NCBI GenBank assembly: GCA_027579435.1
Contig: JANBPK010000806.1
Coordinates: forward strand, 1 to 64,000
Direction: 5' to 3'
Source: Candolleomyces eurysporus
Taxonomy: Eukaryota > Basidiomycota > Agaricomycetes > Agaricales > Psathyrellaceae
DNA length: 64,000 bases
Part shown: positions 11,821 through 22,534 of the stretch, piece after piece
How the letters are laid out: the number at the start of each line of letters is the position of its first letter
How positions within the stretch are numbered: position 1 is the first letter of the stretch
Translations under genes and position numbers: made by a program
Notes under the pieces: generated by a model
Databases searched by the model: none
The model's input: the letters and a program-made list of their open reading frames with translations, nothing else
Told to the model about the DNA's origin: nothing

Positions 11821-13842
11821 TTATGACGAGGTGAGGACCTCTGGGAAGCCAGGAGGTGAGGGTGAATCATGGGATCCGACGAAGGAAGTCGAGAACGGTC
11901 GTCGACGAGCAGCCAACAGTGGTCTTGGCGCCCTACTCAACATCATGACCGAGACTCCAAGTGGTTGACTCTGCGACGACGACGCCGTAGAATAATATCT
12001 CGCCACCTTCCGCAAACCTTTCTTCATGGGCTTGAAATTCACGATTTCCCGCCACTGCTCCCTTGACAGTTGCGTCCGACGACGAGCCGTTGACACCCAG
12101 ACGTCCTTGTTCTCCCACACGCGCCTGCCTAACCGCTCCTTGACTCGTTGCGACGTCCGGCCCAAGACAAACTCCACCCGCTTTCTAAAGTCTTCCAAAT
12201 CCCGCAAATCCTTTTCGAGAATCTGGATATGGAGTTCGGCATTGAATGGTTTCGTTTTCTTCGGAAGAGGGATGGTAGTGTCGAAGTCGAGATCGAAAAT
12301 GGAATCCAATCTGCGTTTCTCTTCAGCCGCCGACTTCACGTCCGAAGGAGTATCCGACGGGAAGCGACGCGCCCGGTAATTCCGCCTCGAAATATGATAA
12401 TCCAAGTCTGCCTTCTTCCTCCGAAGTATCCGAGGCAGCTTCGTCGAAAGCCACCTCAACAACCCCATGTTCTTATCCCGATTGGCCAGCCCAAGCACAG
12501 GCAAAAGCAAATTGCGATTCAACGCGAACTTGGGTCGGGGGATGTCGGCATCTGCCTTTTGCCATGTTCCGTGTCGCAGATTCATAACGGTCTCGCGATC
12601 AAGCCACATAGATTCATTGAGGTAATGTCGAGCTAGCATTCGATTGCCTGCGCGGGAGATGTGTCGAATGAGGGTGGCGTACGTGGTTGTGTTGGGTTCA
12701 GCGTGGGGTGGGGTAAACGACGGGCGGGGGCCTTGGAGGATAGCGCCTACATCATCTTCATCGTCCTCGAACGACGAGAAGAAATGTTCTTGGGCATGAG
12801 GGAGGGGTTGGGTCAACACCTCGAACGCCTGGATCATCTTGGAAACATTGCCCATGCGGCCCAAAAAGTCGATGGTGGTGTTGAGGGCCGAAGTCGAAAA
12901 GGGTACAGGGACCTGGCCGGAGGTAGAGTCGAGTCCTGTTCCAGATAGCGATGCCTTGTATTTCCTTTCCAGCAATTGGAGAGGGACTTTGTCGGGGTAC
13001 GCCAAGTCGATTCCGTATGCCCACTTCATCAACGACTCGAACGCCTCGTAATCCAAACTCTCCTTCAAGACGCGGAATGACAAGTCCATGTTGGCGGCGA
13101 CCATCGGAATCTTGAGCTCGCGCATATCCGATAGCAAGTCATTGAATATTTTGCGCGTTTGTTCAATCATCCGTGGTCGGGCGTGTTGCATGATGGGCAA
13201 CGTCAACCTATGGACGATGGCCTGGAGAACCAGCCCAACCGTTTTCGCCGTCGGGGTGTGCCCTGCACTCTTGACTTCTTCATACACTTGAATCGATCCT
13301 GGATAGTTTCCGACGGCGGCGAATTGGGTGAGGATGAAATGGTAGTCCTCGAGACTCGGAACGTGACCCGAGGCGCGAATGTTCCGAATTATTGTCTGGA
13401 ATTTGCTTTCGTGTATGTGGGGCACACGAGGTTCGTTTCCAGCAATTATTCGCCGTGCAGCGGATATGCGAAGTTGCTGTGGTGATGGCGAGCATTTGCG
13501 TAGAACTTGCTGGTGAACTTCAACTGGAAGTGTCTGGTAACCAAACACGTCGAGGAGGTCCACATAGCTGTTCCAGACACGCGACGGCGTGGCGTTGCCG
13601 GAGAGAGCATCTTCAAGCCCCGAGAATTGCGTCTTCCATGCAAAGTCAACTGCGGATTTGTTGTCGGTGGAGGGTGTCGACGTAGACGCTATGAAGCGGA
13701 CGGGATTTGCAAGAGTACTCCGTGTCGCACTACGGGTGAAGTGGCGGACAGCTTGGGGCCGTGCAGCAGCTTTCGAGGCGGTCTTTGTTGCTGTGGACGA
13801 CACCGACTTGAGTAGCGACTGAGTAGGGGGCCGGCCTGGCAT
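11821..13842 (-). CDS. mitochondrial pentatricopeptide-repeat-like protein
   Basis: Intronless 673-residue protein starting at ATG 13842. The first 50 residues are rich in Ser, Thr, Ala and Arg without acidic residues (SLLKSVSSTATKTASKAAARPQ...), a typical mitochondrial presequence. Helical-repeat signatures follow, for example SLEDYHFILTQFAAVGNYPGSIQVYEEVKSAGHTPTAKTVGLVL and NTTTYATLIRHISRAGNRMLARHYL. Both match the PPR pattern of a 35-residue helix-turn-helix. Fungal PPR proteins act in mitochondrial RNA stability, processing or translation. I cannot assign the specific factor. The C-terminal third is basic and less repeat-like. Confidence 0.75.
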   Translation of the reverse strand: MPGRPPTQSLLKSVSSTATKTASKAAARPQAVRHFTRSATRSTLANPVRFIASTSTPSTDNKSAVDFAWKTQFSGLEDALSGNATPSRVWNSYVDLLDVFGYQTLPVEVHQQVLRKCSPSPQQLRISAARRIIAGNEPRVPHIHESKFQTIIRNIRASGHVPSLEDYHFILTQFAAVGNYPGSIQVYEEVKSAGHTPTAKTVGLVLQAIVHRLTLPIMQHARPRMIEQTRKIFNDLLSDMRELKIPMVAANMDLSFRVLKESLDYEAFESLMKWAYGIDLAYPDKVPLQLLERKYKASLSGTGLDSTSGQVPVPFSTSALNTTIDFLGRMGNVSKMIQAFEVLTQPLPHAQEHFFSSFEDDEDDVGAILQGPRPSFTPPHAEPNTTTYATLIRHISRAGNRMLARHYLNESMWLDRETVMNLRHGTWQKADADIPRPKFALNRNLLLPVLGLANRDKNMGLLRWLSTKLPRILRRKKADLDYHISRRNYRARRFPSDTPSDVKSAAEEKRRLDSIFDLDFDTTIPLPKKTKPFNAELHIQILEKDLRDLEDFRKRVEFVLGRTSQRVKERLGRRVWENKDVWVSTARRRTQLSREQWREIVNFKPMKKGLRKVARYYSTASSSQSQPLGVSVMMLSRAPRPLLAARRRPFSTSFVGSHDSPSPPGFPEVLTSS

Positions 13843-14342
13843 TGAGGGAACACCCCTCGACGTCGCCGAAGACAGCGTTCACCTCCAGCAAAATTTGGAT
13901 CATGTGACATCTATCATATTTTCCGCAAGGGGAAACACCAATCACACCGACAGTTTCCTGACTCGCGAGGTTGAAGACTCGAAGTAAAGGGCAGTTTATG
14001 TCTGCTAATACGCAGATACGCAAGAGTAGATTAGGAGGAAACTACTGTATTTTGATTTTCTAAATGGGCCCAAGTGACCTCGATCCGCCGCTTCATGGCC
14101 CTTCGAGTAAACGCCTGCCCAAATCACAAGAAGAGCTCCTTTCTCCTCGTCGAACAGGTATGTCTCGTGGCTTCTTCCATTATTCACAGGGAGGGCAGGT
14201 ATATGAGAGGCCCAAGAACTTAACGAAAGGTCGACCATGCCGCGGTCTCGAAAACTATCGATATGGGGTTGAGCGATACCCATTGCACAAGTACATCAAC
14301 AGACAACGAACCTATAAACTATCCACCGAATAAGAAACACTA
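13843..14342. other. intergenic between SmG 3' end and PPR gene start
   Basis: About 500 bp with no supported gene. It should carry the PPR promoter and the SmG terminator, since both genes are on the minus strand. A minus-strand open frame at 14283-14005 has no ATG in good context and no recognisable family. Confidence 0.5.
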
Positions 14343-14690
14343 TCAAGATCGAATGGCTTCCAATATTTCCATCGACGTTACGCTGTTTCCACGGATAACC
14401 TGCGGAAAGCAGAAAATCAGATCGAAACCAAGAGGAGGAACAGATGGCGACGTACGACCGTTCCAATCGGGTGCTTTTGAGCAGGAGCAGTCTCTTCAAT
14501 CGCGTCGTCAATGACCAGGTTAAGGAAGATATCATATCCTCGCAGGGTGCCGCTGACTTTGCGGCCGCCCTGGAGATGGATGAACAACTTTTTGTCCATG
14601 AACTGTGGAGATTTCTCAGTGAACGGACCTAAGACAGTCAGCAAGTCATGTACGCACCTTTTTGAGCTCGGGTTGAGATGCCTTGGACAT
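14343..14690 (-). CDS. SMX2: small nuclear ribonucleoprotein SmG
   Basis: Component of the heptameric Sm ring on spliceosomal snRNAs. Three exons: 14690-14658 (11 codons), 14602-14456 and 14399-14343, giving 78 residues, the normal size for SmG. The protein opens MSKASQPELKK and continues FMDKKLFIHLQGGRKVSGTLRGYD (Sm1 motif), FLNLVIDDAIEE and VVIRGNSVTSMEILEA (Sm2 motif). All junctions are GT-AG and in frame. It is divergent from the RGG-box gene with a 318-bp shared upstream region. Confidence 0.95.
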
Positions 14691-14908
14691 TTCGGCGGCG
14701 AATGCTACGGCAGGAGGATGTGGAGAGAAAGAGAGAAAGGCTGTATGGGCTGGGATGCTTGAGTTGCCTTGCCATATTTGGACGCGCCCGATCAGTATAC
14801 AGGTTCTGCTTTTGTCGGTTTAGCTGGAATTTTCAACGTTTCACTTGACTACAAACCATCCTTATTTCAACACAATCCCAGGGTTATCCTTGGTTTTTCC
14901 ACTAGCTC

Positions 14909-14967
14909 GTAAGTAATCTGGCTTTTCTACTGCTATGACTGTTCGCCATTCAATGCAACTTCATCAG
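14909..14967 (+). other. possible 5'-UTR intron of the RGG-box gene
   Basis: A consensus GTAAGT donor at 14909 and a CAG acceptor at 14967 define 59 bp, the local intron size, with a CTATGAC branch-like motif between. It lies 41 bp upstream of the chosen ATG. cDNA would decide. Confidence 0.4.
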
Positions 14968-15008
14968 TTTTATACTCGGGAGGACCATAAGGTTTGCCGG
15001 ACTCTCCT

Positions 15009-16649
15009 ATGGCCACGTCGTCTTCTGCAACCACCAACCCACCAGCTTCACGGTGGTCAGGCATAGGGGACACCGGAGCGGCGTTTGGCGGAGCCAGTCG
15101 CGGAGGAAGCCGTGGACGCGGAGGTCGTGGAGGTAGAGGTGGCAGAGGCGGCGGCAGAGGCAACAGAGATGCCAAAAAGGACCCAGAACCTCGCCACGAG
15201 AAGTCCCAACCTGTACAAGAAAAGCCCAAGGGACCGCCCGCAAAGACTGCGGGAGCATCTGATTCCATCGAAGGTCCTCCCTCGACTCCCAGATCCAAGA
15301 ACTCATCGCGAAGGCTATCACGTTCGACCCTCACACCGATCGAGACGCAAGCCCCCACCCAATCAAATGAGCCTTCCCCGGCTTCCCCAGCTCCCCGTAG
15401 TGCAAATCGACGCAAGCGGTCTCAAGCCAGCAAAGGACCCTTGCCACCTAAGATAAAGTCTCCTGCTCCCGACGACAGTCTCATTCGGCCGGGTCGACCC
15501 GTGCTGCCCTCCGTTCCCCATACTGCCCCTCCAGCCAGAGACCTTCCTCCTCACCTCGCCGGCTCCAAACCACCCAGCAGCCCTTACGAAATGAAGTCAG
15601 ACATAGATGCCCTGGTCGAACATACCAGGGCCATAGCTATGGCCGACAATCGGCCCTCTACCCCTGGAAGCCATATTGACTGGGCCGGGGATGACGACGA
15701 CAGCCTTCCGGATCTCAATGACTGGGGTATCCCCTCGATTACGCCTGCTCAGACAATTTCACCCATAATTGTTGACGGTCTCAAACCCCTGCCAGAACTA
15801 ATTGCCAAGCCCGTAGTGACTTCGAACCCCATTAATCCAGTGAAGGTTTCGTCTCCACTGGTGTCCAACGTCACTCTCGCCGAAGATATCTCGCCGTCGA
15901 AGCCAAATCATCCTAACCACCTGAAGGAGTCTGGCAAGGGCCCTGCAAAACGACAGAACAAGGCACACTCTTCCTTGTCAGCTCGGCCTTTGCAGACCAA
16001 TGGGAAGCCTGCTGGTCGCTGGGCCTCCGGGCGTACCACCACTGTCTCAAGCAAAGACAAGGAAGAGAAGATATCCAAACCCGAGCCCGAACCCGAGCCT
16101 TCCAAACCCGCTACTCAAGTCGATGTTCCCGCAACGGAAGTAGTACTTGAGATCAAAGTTGATGAGAGCTCTCCAACGGCTACTGTTTCCGACAGTGTCG
16201 AAGCCGTTACCACCGCAAGTTCGGATAGATCCCTCGCGTCCTCGATTCACGCACCGGCCTCTGGACGAGACCGATCCTGGGATGACATTGCGACCGGGGG
16301 CGGCCTGGCGGCGTCCATTCATGCCCCAGGGCCTGCATCCAATGCCACCTCGGCTCCTGCTACGTTCTCGACTTACGACAGTCTTCCAAAGCCGCCACGT
16401 AATGATCCCTTCACCCACCGACGCCCTGCATCCCTGAATGTAAACTCTCGAACTTCTCGCGGCGGCCGGGGAGGGTACAATCAACATTCTAGAAATCATT
16501 CTTCCCCCCATACCTCATCTTCGGATGGAAGTCATCGGTCAATCCATTCTCGCCCCGTCATCACCGGAGCAGCGATATCTCAGCTGGCCAGAACTATCGT
16601 TTCTGCCGCTCCGAAATCTGCTCCTGCGGTCGCCGCCTCCACGGACTGA
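15009..16649 (+). CDS. RGG-box, intrinsically disordered protein
   Basis: Single-exon protein of 546 residues, starting at ATG 15009 (MATSSSATT). Residues about 25-55 are an RGG/RG box (GGSRGRGGRGGRGGRGGGRG), typical of RNA-binding and phase-separating proteins. The rest is Pro/Ser/Thr-rich and disordered, with two notable segments: an acidic WAGDDDDSLPDLNDWGI near residue 220, and a C-terminal RGGRGGYNQHSRNHSS patch near residue 495. No folded RNA-binding domain is visible. The acidic-aromatic motif looks like a short linear interaction motif, but its partner is unknown. A role in mRNA binding is inferred from composition only. Confidence 0.75.
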   Translation: MATSSSATTNPPASRWSGIGDTGAAFGGASRGGSRGRGGRGGRGGRGGGRGNRDAKKDPEPRHEKSQPVQEKPKGPPAKTAGASDSIEGPPSTPRSKNSSRRLSRSTLTPIETQAPTQSNEPSPASPAPRSANRRKRSQASKGPLPPKIKSPAPDDSLIRPGRPVLPSVPHTAPPARDLPPHLAGSKPPSSPYEMKSDIDALVEHTRAIAMADNRPSTPGSHIDWAGDDDDSLPDLNDWGIPSITPAQTISPIIVDGLKPLPELIAKPVVTSNPINPVKVSSPLVSNVTLAEDISPSKPNHPNHLKESGKGPAKRQNKAHSSLSARPLQTNGKPAGRWASGRTTTVSSKDKEEKISKPEPEPEPSKPATQVDVPATEVVLEIKVDESSPTATVSDSVEAVTTASSDRSLASSIHAPASGRDRSWDDIATGGGLAASIHAPGPASNATSAPATFSTYDSLPKPPRNDPFTHRRPASLNVNSRTSRGGRGGYNQHSRNHSSPHTSSSDGSHRSIHSRPVITGAAISQLARTIVSAAPKSAPAVAASTD

Positions 16650-17079
16650 TTTTCTCTGGTATCTTGAAAAAATCTAATCGTCAGCTGCTCACGATTCATA
16701 TATACATGTTGTTTTGATTTTCGCTCTGGATCTCATGTCGTCTGCTCCGCGGAATGATTTCTGTACATTTAACCCGTTTCCTATCTACTCTCAATGGGCG
16801 GAACTAGTAGCCAGTTATTCTCATTCTCATTCGATACCCTCTCGGCCACTTACTTTTCCTGCTGCTGTTTGCCTGTGCTCGCTTCCTCCTCTGCTTCCAA
16901 TTCGTCACGACTTTGAACGGTTTAAGTTATCTTACAGTGTACTTTATCAGTACTGTGCTTCATCCTTAGCATTTACCCCCTCCTGTGTACAGTAATCGTA
17001 TCAGCTCGCCGTCGTGTTTGTTCGAATACCCAATTTCGTCGTCAACATGCAGAAAAGAGAGAGAGAGAAAGTCATAGAA
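16650..17079. other. convergent intergenic region (RGG gene and MDM10)
   Basis: About 430 bp, pyrimidine-rich, with a short (GA)n run near 17056-17069. It should hold the two 3' UTRs. No gene is seen. Confidence 0.5.
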
Positions 17080-18724
17080 TTACTCGGAACTAAAATATGA
17101 TACCTCTAAACCAATAGCCTTAATAGGTTTTGACCGACTGGATAAATCAGACACTACGCCAAGCCCAACGAGCATCTGTCGTATTCGACCCTCCCACATC
17201 AACGAAACGTCCTAGAAAACATAACACGAGTAAGTACTTCGTCTCCAACAACAGCCAGCAACGGTTTGAAATATCACGAGTCACATACGTTGTTCGTGGA
17301 AGCTCTGGCCTTCACCACCCCATGCACTTCACCCAAGGCTGACGGGAAACTAGCAGTTGACTCCTGCTCCGATTCATCACCAGACTGTGTTCGAGCACTC
17401 CGCCGCAGCCACCATTCAGCTCCCATGGTCCACTCGCTCTCGTAGCTGTAGACATTAAAATCGAATCTTGAGGACAGCGCCAAGTCCCGCGAAACACGCG
17501 CTGTGTAGGCACTCTGAACATGTCCGAGCATGGGGTTGAATAGTGCAGTGATTGTCGTCGGAGGTTGCGAATAGTGTGAACGCTGTGGGGAATGGCTGCC
17601 GGACGACGACGCTACGGGCGAGGACGCGGGGGGTTCTGGAGACATGGGGCATGGGGGAGGGATCTGTGCGGAAGGGGGAGAGGCGTCTGGCTGGGTGGAG
17701 AATCGGATACCAGTCGATACTGAAGAAACCAGTCAACAAAAAAAAAAACAATGATGTCAGTGTCAGAAGAGCGAGTATTAGCGGCTTGAAAAACGCGGTG
17801 AACGAACCTCCTGCGCTGCGCTCCTTGGCGCTGAAGTATAGTTCAGCACCTATTGAGACACGCCCTTTCAATCCACCGGCCACGGGGTCCTCTTCGTCGA
17901 CACGTTTTACACCAATTCGACTCCCGTTTGTATTTGCTGAAGAGCTTCCGCTGTCGCTAGTTTCGCCAGAGGGGGATGCGAGGCGTCCAAAGTTATGGAG
18001 AACCCTCACGCCCCACATGCTGTCCTCAGCACTATAAGTGTATTCGGTGCACCATTTGCCAATATCATGTTGCAGGTTGATCATGATGTTACTGGGGTCA
18101 CCTCTCCGACCTTGCAGCTCCGGTGGAATGGTGGACAAGGGTTGTGAAATGGCCGCTATGGACGCCTGAAACGTAGGAGACAGCCGTGTCGAATAAAGCG
18201 CATCGAGTCTCCGTGTGGGTAGATAGAACCTGCCATACAGCAGGTAATCTGAGGACTTGATATGAAGTGCATCCGGAGGGAGGAGTTAATCCGGCAGACG
18301 CACCTCGGGTGTCAACTCGCTCGCCTGCGAGCCATTCCTCTTCCTTCCCTTCAGGTCTTCGTGGTTGATCGTATACTCTGAACCGGTCAAGCATGTCCTT
18401 GAACCTGACCGTCCCCGATGACTTGACATCTAGGTCACACGACGTGAATATGTATCCAATGGAACCACTCAGTGTTGGCATTGCTGTCATTGAATAGCTC
18501 GTCTTGAACAACGGATTGGGTGATTTGGACACCGTAAAATGCAGTCCTCGGGGGACATTGAAGTCAAGGACCGCTGTAGCCGTGCATAAGAGAACAGCTT
18601 CGTCCGAAGAAAACTAATGGACATTACCGCTAGAGGACCGAGTGAAGTTTGCGTACAAGTTGTCCTCGTTCCATCCTGTCTCCTTGTAGTAGCTTCGTAG
18701 GACATATGAAGCGAATGGATGCAT
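17080..18724 (-). CDS. MDM10: mitochondrial distribution and morphology protein 10 (Mdm10)
   Basis: Outer-membrane beta-barrel of the ERMES complex, which tethers ER to mitochondria for lipid transfer. It also joins the SAM complex in beta-barrel biogenesis. Start ATG 18724 (MHPFASYVLRSYYKETGWNEDNLYANFTRSS) is the family N-terminus. Later landmarks are LDFNVPRGLHFTVSKSPNPLFKTSYSM, DYLLYGRFYLPTRRLDALYSTRLSPTF, the central IMINLQHDIGKWCTEYTYSAEDSMWGVRVLHNFG, GRVSIGAELYFSAKERSAG, and the C-terminal IGLEVSYFSSE with a beta-signal-like end. Several short introns are in phase. The loop after YFSAKERS is extended by a Pro/Ser-rich insert. Confidence 0.93.
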
Positions 18725-18936
18725 GAAGCTCTTTTAATTATGTTGGACTAGAGAAACGAGCGTATTATGAAGACGAAGGAGTGAAGACCATGAAGACGGA
18801 AGATGATAGGAAAACGTAATGCAGCAGAGCCGCGAGTCTTCTCGGCAGGGTGGCGGTGTTCTATTTTGAATTCAGATTCCTGAACTGTCCCATCGCTCAC
18901 CATCGGAAAGCAACATATTATTAGTCTCGATGGTAG

Positions 18937-20031
18937 CTACGTGGAGTCTTTCACATCGAAGACCGTCCGTGTTCTATTACTGTTCGACGCATCTTGCGCA
19001 GTGATTTCTTGCCAATGAACAACCTCAAACGGAGTTGGCTCTCCGACTCGGAAGAATTCAATTCGTCTCGAGGTCCCATTGCTATCTTCCATCGAGATAT
19101 CTTCACCCTGTGAGGATGGGATTATATCCTCATCTTCTTCTAGATAGCTGTCAGCACAAGTGTAATCTCACCTATTCTGATTTACCACATTACCATTCTC
19201 AACGACGGCGATAGTGTCGAAGAATGGCTCAACAAATCGGATGAGAGACTCTAGATTGTCATTTCTTTGTTGAACTTCATCGAAGACTTCTGTTGGCGAG
19301 TATTTGACAATTGGCAACTTCATATCTCCAATTCGCGAATCAAAGACCACCAACTGGGGGAGACATCTATGAAAGTCGGGACGCCAAAGTCACACGGAAA
19401 AGGGCAAAAGGCTTACCCAGAGGTCGAAAATGAATTCAGGGATGCGAATGTTTGGGAGATGAGGGAGACATATGACGAAACACAGTGGGAAAACCTGGGT
19501 CCATAATATGACGGACTGTAAGGAATAGCCATAATTGATACTCACGAGTCTTGGGTAGAGGAGAAATACTGCGAGGGCTCATGCAGTACGATGAGGCCAG
19601 GGTCAGTGGCCCTTACTGTCTTTGGATTCGTGGCCGCGACTAAGGTCTGGTCCTGGTCCGAACGGGGCAGCCGGAGCATGGATAAAAGCAAGGACAGGTG
19701 AACCGGTGTTGGTGGGTAACTGAAGGATCATGAGATGAAAACCAAATAGAGGAAAGCATTAATAGCCCCACAGCACGTCGACACGCGAGACCGCTTCTAT
19801 GTTACTCCCAAAGAGAGAATTTGTAGCAAGCCATTCATCGTTTAAATGTAGCAACGCCTCTTTGAGCGTAGTTCTCGAAGGCGAGAGTATGATCGGATGT
19901 GATTGAGAGTACTCCTGGGCAAAGGACACTGCGAGGTGAACCGGTGCAGAGACATGATAAGGGCCGGAGACAAGTAGGTACTGGAACTGAGGCAAAGGAC
20001 GCGCCACTGGTTGTGGAAAGAAAGAAGGCAT
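18937..20031 (-). CDS. unrecognised conserved-looking protein (five or so exons)
   Basis: The family is not recognised. ATG 20031 begins MPSFFPQPVARPLPQFQYLLVSG. Exon 1 joins through a GTGGGG donor to YPPTPVHLSLLLSMLRLPRSDQ. The next block contains PGLIVLHEPSQYFSS, then SYVSLISQTFASLNSFS, then QLVVFDSRIGDMKLPIVKY, and finally an acidic tail with VENEEDEDIIPSSQGED and RIEFFRVGEPTPFEVVHWQEI before stop TAG 18937-18939. The strand-like hydrophobic blocks LIVLHE and LVVFDS recall the core strands of RecA-like folds. There is no Walker A, so this is only a hint. It is divergent from the kinase gene at 20268. Confidence 0.65.
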
Positions 20032-20267
20032 GGATAACACACGTGAACGAATCAATCTTAGATATCATCCTATATGATCGTGACCAATGATAGGGTCCGC
20101 CACTTTGCCGCCACTGGCATGGGCACCGGACACATGTCGTATATCAATTATCTTCTACAGCTATGCACAGCTATCCAAAGCGACGTACGACAGTCTCTAG
20201 AATAGAGTCTGTACTTAAACCCCTTGGAACTGGCCCCTGGGTTTTGACATCCTGACACCTACACACC

Positions 20268-22330
20268 ATGTCAGCCCCCAAGCAACAACCTCATTTTATC
20301 ATTTCCCTGGGGAAGAGCTTGGCCCAGATTACTGCAGAATTCTCCCCGATACCTGGGTATGGACTCCTCAGTGCTGCCCTCTGCAGTATCCTCGAAACCT
20401 GTGACAATGTTACTCAGAATCGGTGAGCACTACTGCTATACATGCGCCCCACTGTCTAGTGCATCTGACTCTATCTTCATTATATTGGCTTGGCTCTCAG
20501 ATTCGCGTCACGCCAACTTGCTGAGCGTTGCCACTATTTCCTCCTAGCTATACGGGAGAGCGAAGATAAAGGCTCGCTTTCGAATCCGAGGACAGCGAAA
20601 GCTACTGCTGAAGGGTACGTACCATCCAGTCGGATATGTCTTGAGTGCTAATCGTAAGGGCCATCTAGGGAGCTCTTCTCAATCAGGGATAGAATGGAGA
20701 AATGGGCGAAGATGGGCAAATTCAAAAGCTACGTGAATCAAGATGACATAGCAAGAGAAATCGTCGAGTGTCACAGCTCGCTTTCAGACTGCATCACCAG
20801 ACTTCAGGTCAGTTTTTCAACGTGATTAGTATCCCCACTACTCACAACAGGAATTTTTAGTTGACGTCCCAGTTTGAGATTCTCGAGTGGCAAAAGGAAT
20901 TCTCGCAAAGGTCGAAGCAAGACCACCAGGTACTGGTGGAGCATCTAGCAGACGTCCAAGCGAAGCAGGAAATAACCATGGACCTAGCCCGCAACAACAA
21001 TGAAATGTTAAAAACTCTCATGACCATGATGCAGACTGTAAGTCTTGCGCAATACTTGGAGGTGCCATACCCTCATTCCTTTAATCCAGGCCATGGGTGA
21101 AAATAAGCAAACAGCAGAACGAATCCAGCATGGTTTATCCCAGAACTTATATCAGCTGCAAAAGACCTCTGGGCAGCTATTGCCCAATTTCAATCTTAAC
21201 TCTGGAGAAGTGAAGAGAACAAGCGATTTCCCTGTCCGAGGCAACGCTACAATGGATATCTACGAAGGAATATATCTGGGTAGCGAGCGGGTTTCTATGA
21301 AAGCCATCCGTGCAATGAAGACAGATGATCGGACTGTTCATGTAAGGCTTTCACCTATACACTGTAACTGCCCACAACTGACCCGCACAAAACAGAGGTT
21401 CAAGCGAGAGGGCGAGATTTGGGCCAAGGTCTGGGAAAGGGATCGCGGCCAGTACATTGTCCCGTTCTACGGATTCTGTCAGATCGACGGTCCTTTTCCC
21501 TATATGATCAGTCCTTGGCAAGAAAACGGAAATACTTTGAATTACATCAAGGCAAATGACTCCAAAATTGATTATCCCCAGTTCGTGAGTTTCATTCCCT
21601 AGGTTCTATGTATAAAATTTACAGCACTGACAATCGGGCCTATAGCTCAAAAGAATAGCACTTGGTGTACACCTTTTACACACCTTTAACCCTCCCATCG
21701 TCCACGGGGACATTAAGTCGGTTAGTTGTTTCCTTTTGGCAGCTCATAGAATGAATTCCGACTCTTCAACAGGTGAACATCCTGATCGACGATGAGGGTA
21801 ACCCTCGTCTCACTGATTTCGGCCTCTCTCAGGTCTGTTTGTTTCTCTTCTTGGTTCATGTCTGAGCTCTAAAGGGGCCTCTCGTGCAGATTATCGACGA
21901 TGTTTCTGCGGCACCCTTTACACAAAGTAGCATAGTTGCGGACTCCTTCCGCTACTTCGCACCTGAAGTCTGTACAGGGACTGGAGTGATGTCGACTATG
22001 GCTGATATGTACGCCCTTGGAATGACGGTTCTCGAGGTAAATCTCCGATCTCTCTTGATAAGGTTACCTTGCATTGAATATTAATTTCTTCCCATTCAGA
22101 TTCTGACGCACCAACAACCATATCGCAAAGTGAGGCTTCATACGGAAGCCGTAGTCCGGGCTGCTTCTGGCCAGAAACCAGAACGGCCAACGGAAGATAG
22201 GGTGAAGGAAAGAGGATTGAATGACGAACTTTGGGGAAGCATGATGGCGTGTTGGTCATTGACACCGGAAGAAAGGCCGACCATACAGCAGTTCATTGCA
22301 GTCCTGGATTCTGTGATTGTGTCGCGGTAG
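20268..22330 (+). CDS. MLKL-like four-helix-bundle protein with C-terminal TKL-type kinase domain
   Basis: The start is ATG 20268 (MSAPKQQPHFIISLGKSLAQITAEF). Exon 1 ends at 20422, exon 2 is 20501-20614 (FASRQLAERCHYFLLAIRESED), and exon 3 starts at 20669. The first 200 residues are all helical, with ELFSIRDRMEKWAKMGKFKSYVNQDDIAREIVECHSSLSDCITRLQ. This resembles the four-helix bundle and brace of MLKL-like and HeLo-like cell-death domains. The kinase domain follows: SMKAIRAM carries the candidate Lys, IVHGDIKSVNILI the catalytic Asp and Asn, LTDFGLS the Mg-binding Asp, and FRYFAPEV the APE motif. The Gly-rich loop is weak. HGD in place of HRD is common in fungal TKL kinases. A role in regulated cell death or non-self recognition is inferred by analogy. 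Confidence 0.82.
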
Positions 22331-22534
22331 TTCATTAGCGTACCAACCAATACATGGCTGAACCAGGGTTGAACGTAACGTCCACGTTTTGATTTTGCAA
22401 TTGAGTGTAGTAACATCAGGGAAGTAGCCGTCGGCAGGACCGGCAGCGCTCAGCGCCACGGGCAGGGAACTCCACCATCACTTTCCAGTTCTTGTTCTNC
22501 CCCCTCGCTGACCCAGAGCTCATCGCCGGCGACG

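Noticed and set aside
14994..15008. Earlier start for the RGG-box protein
   Set aside because: The upstream codon is TTG, and the first real ATG in frame is at 15009.
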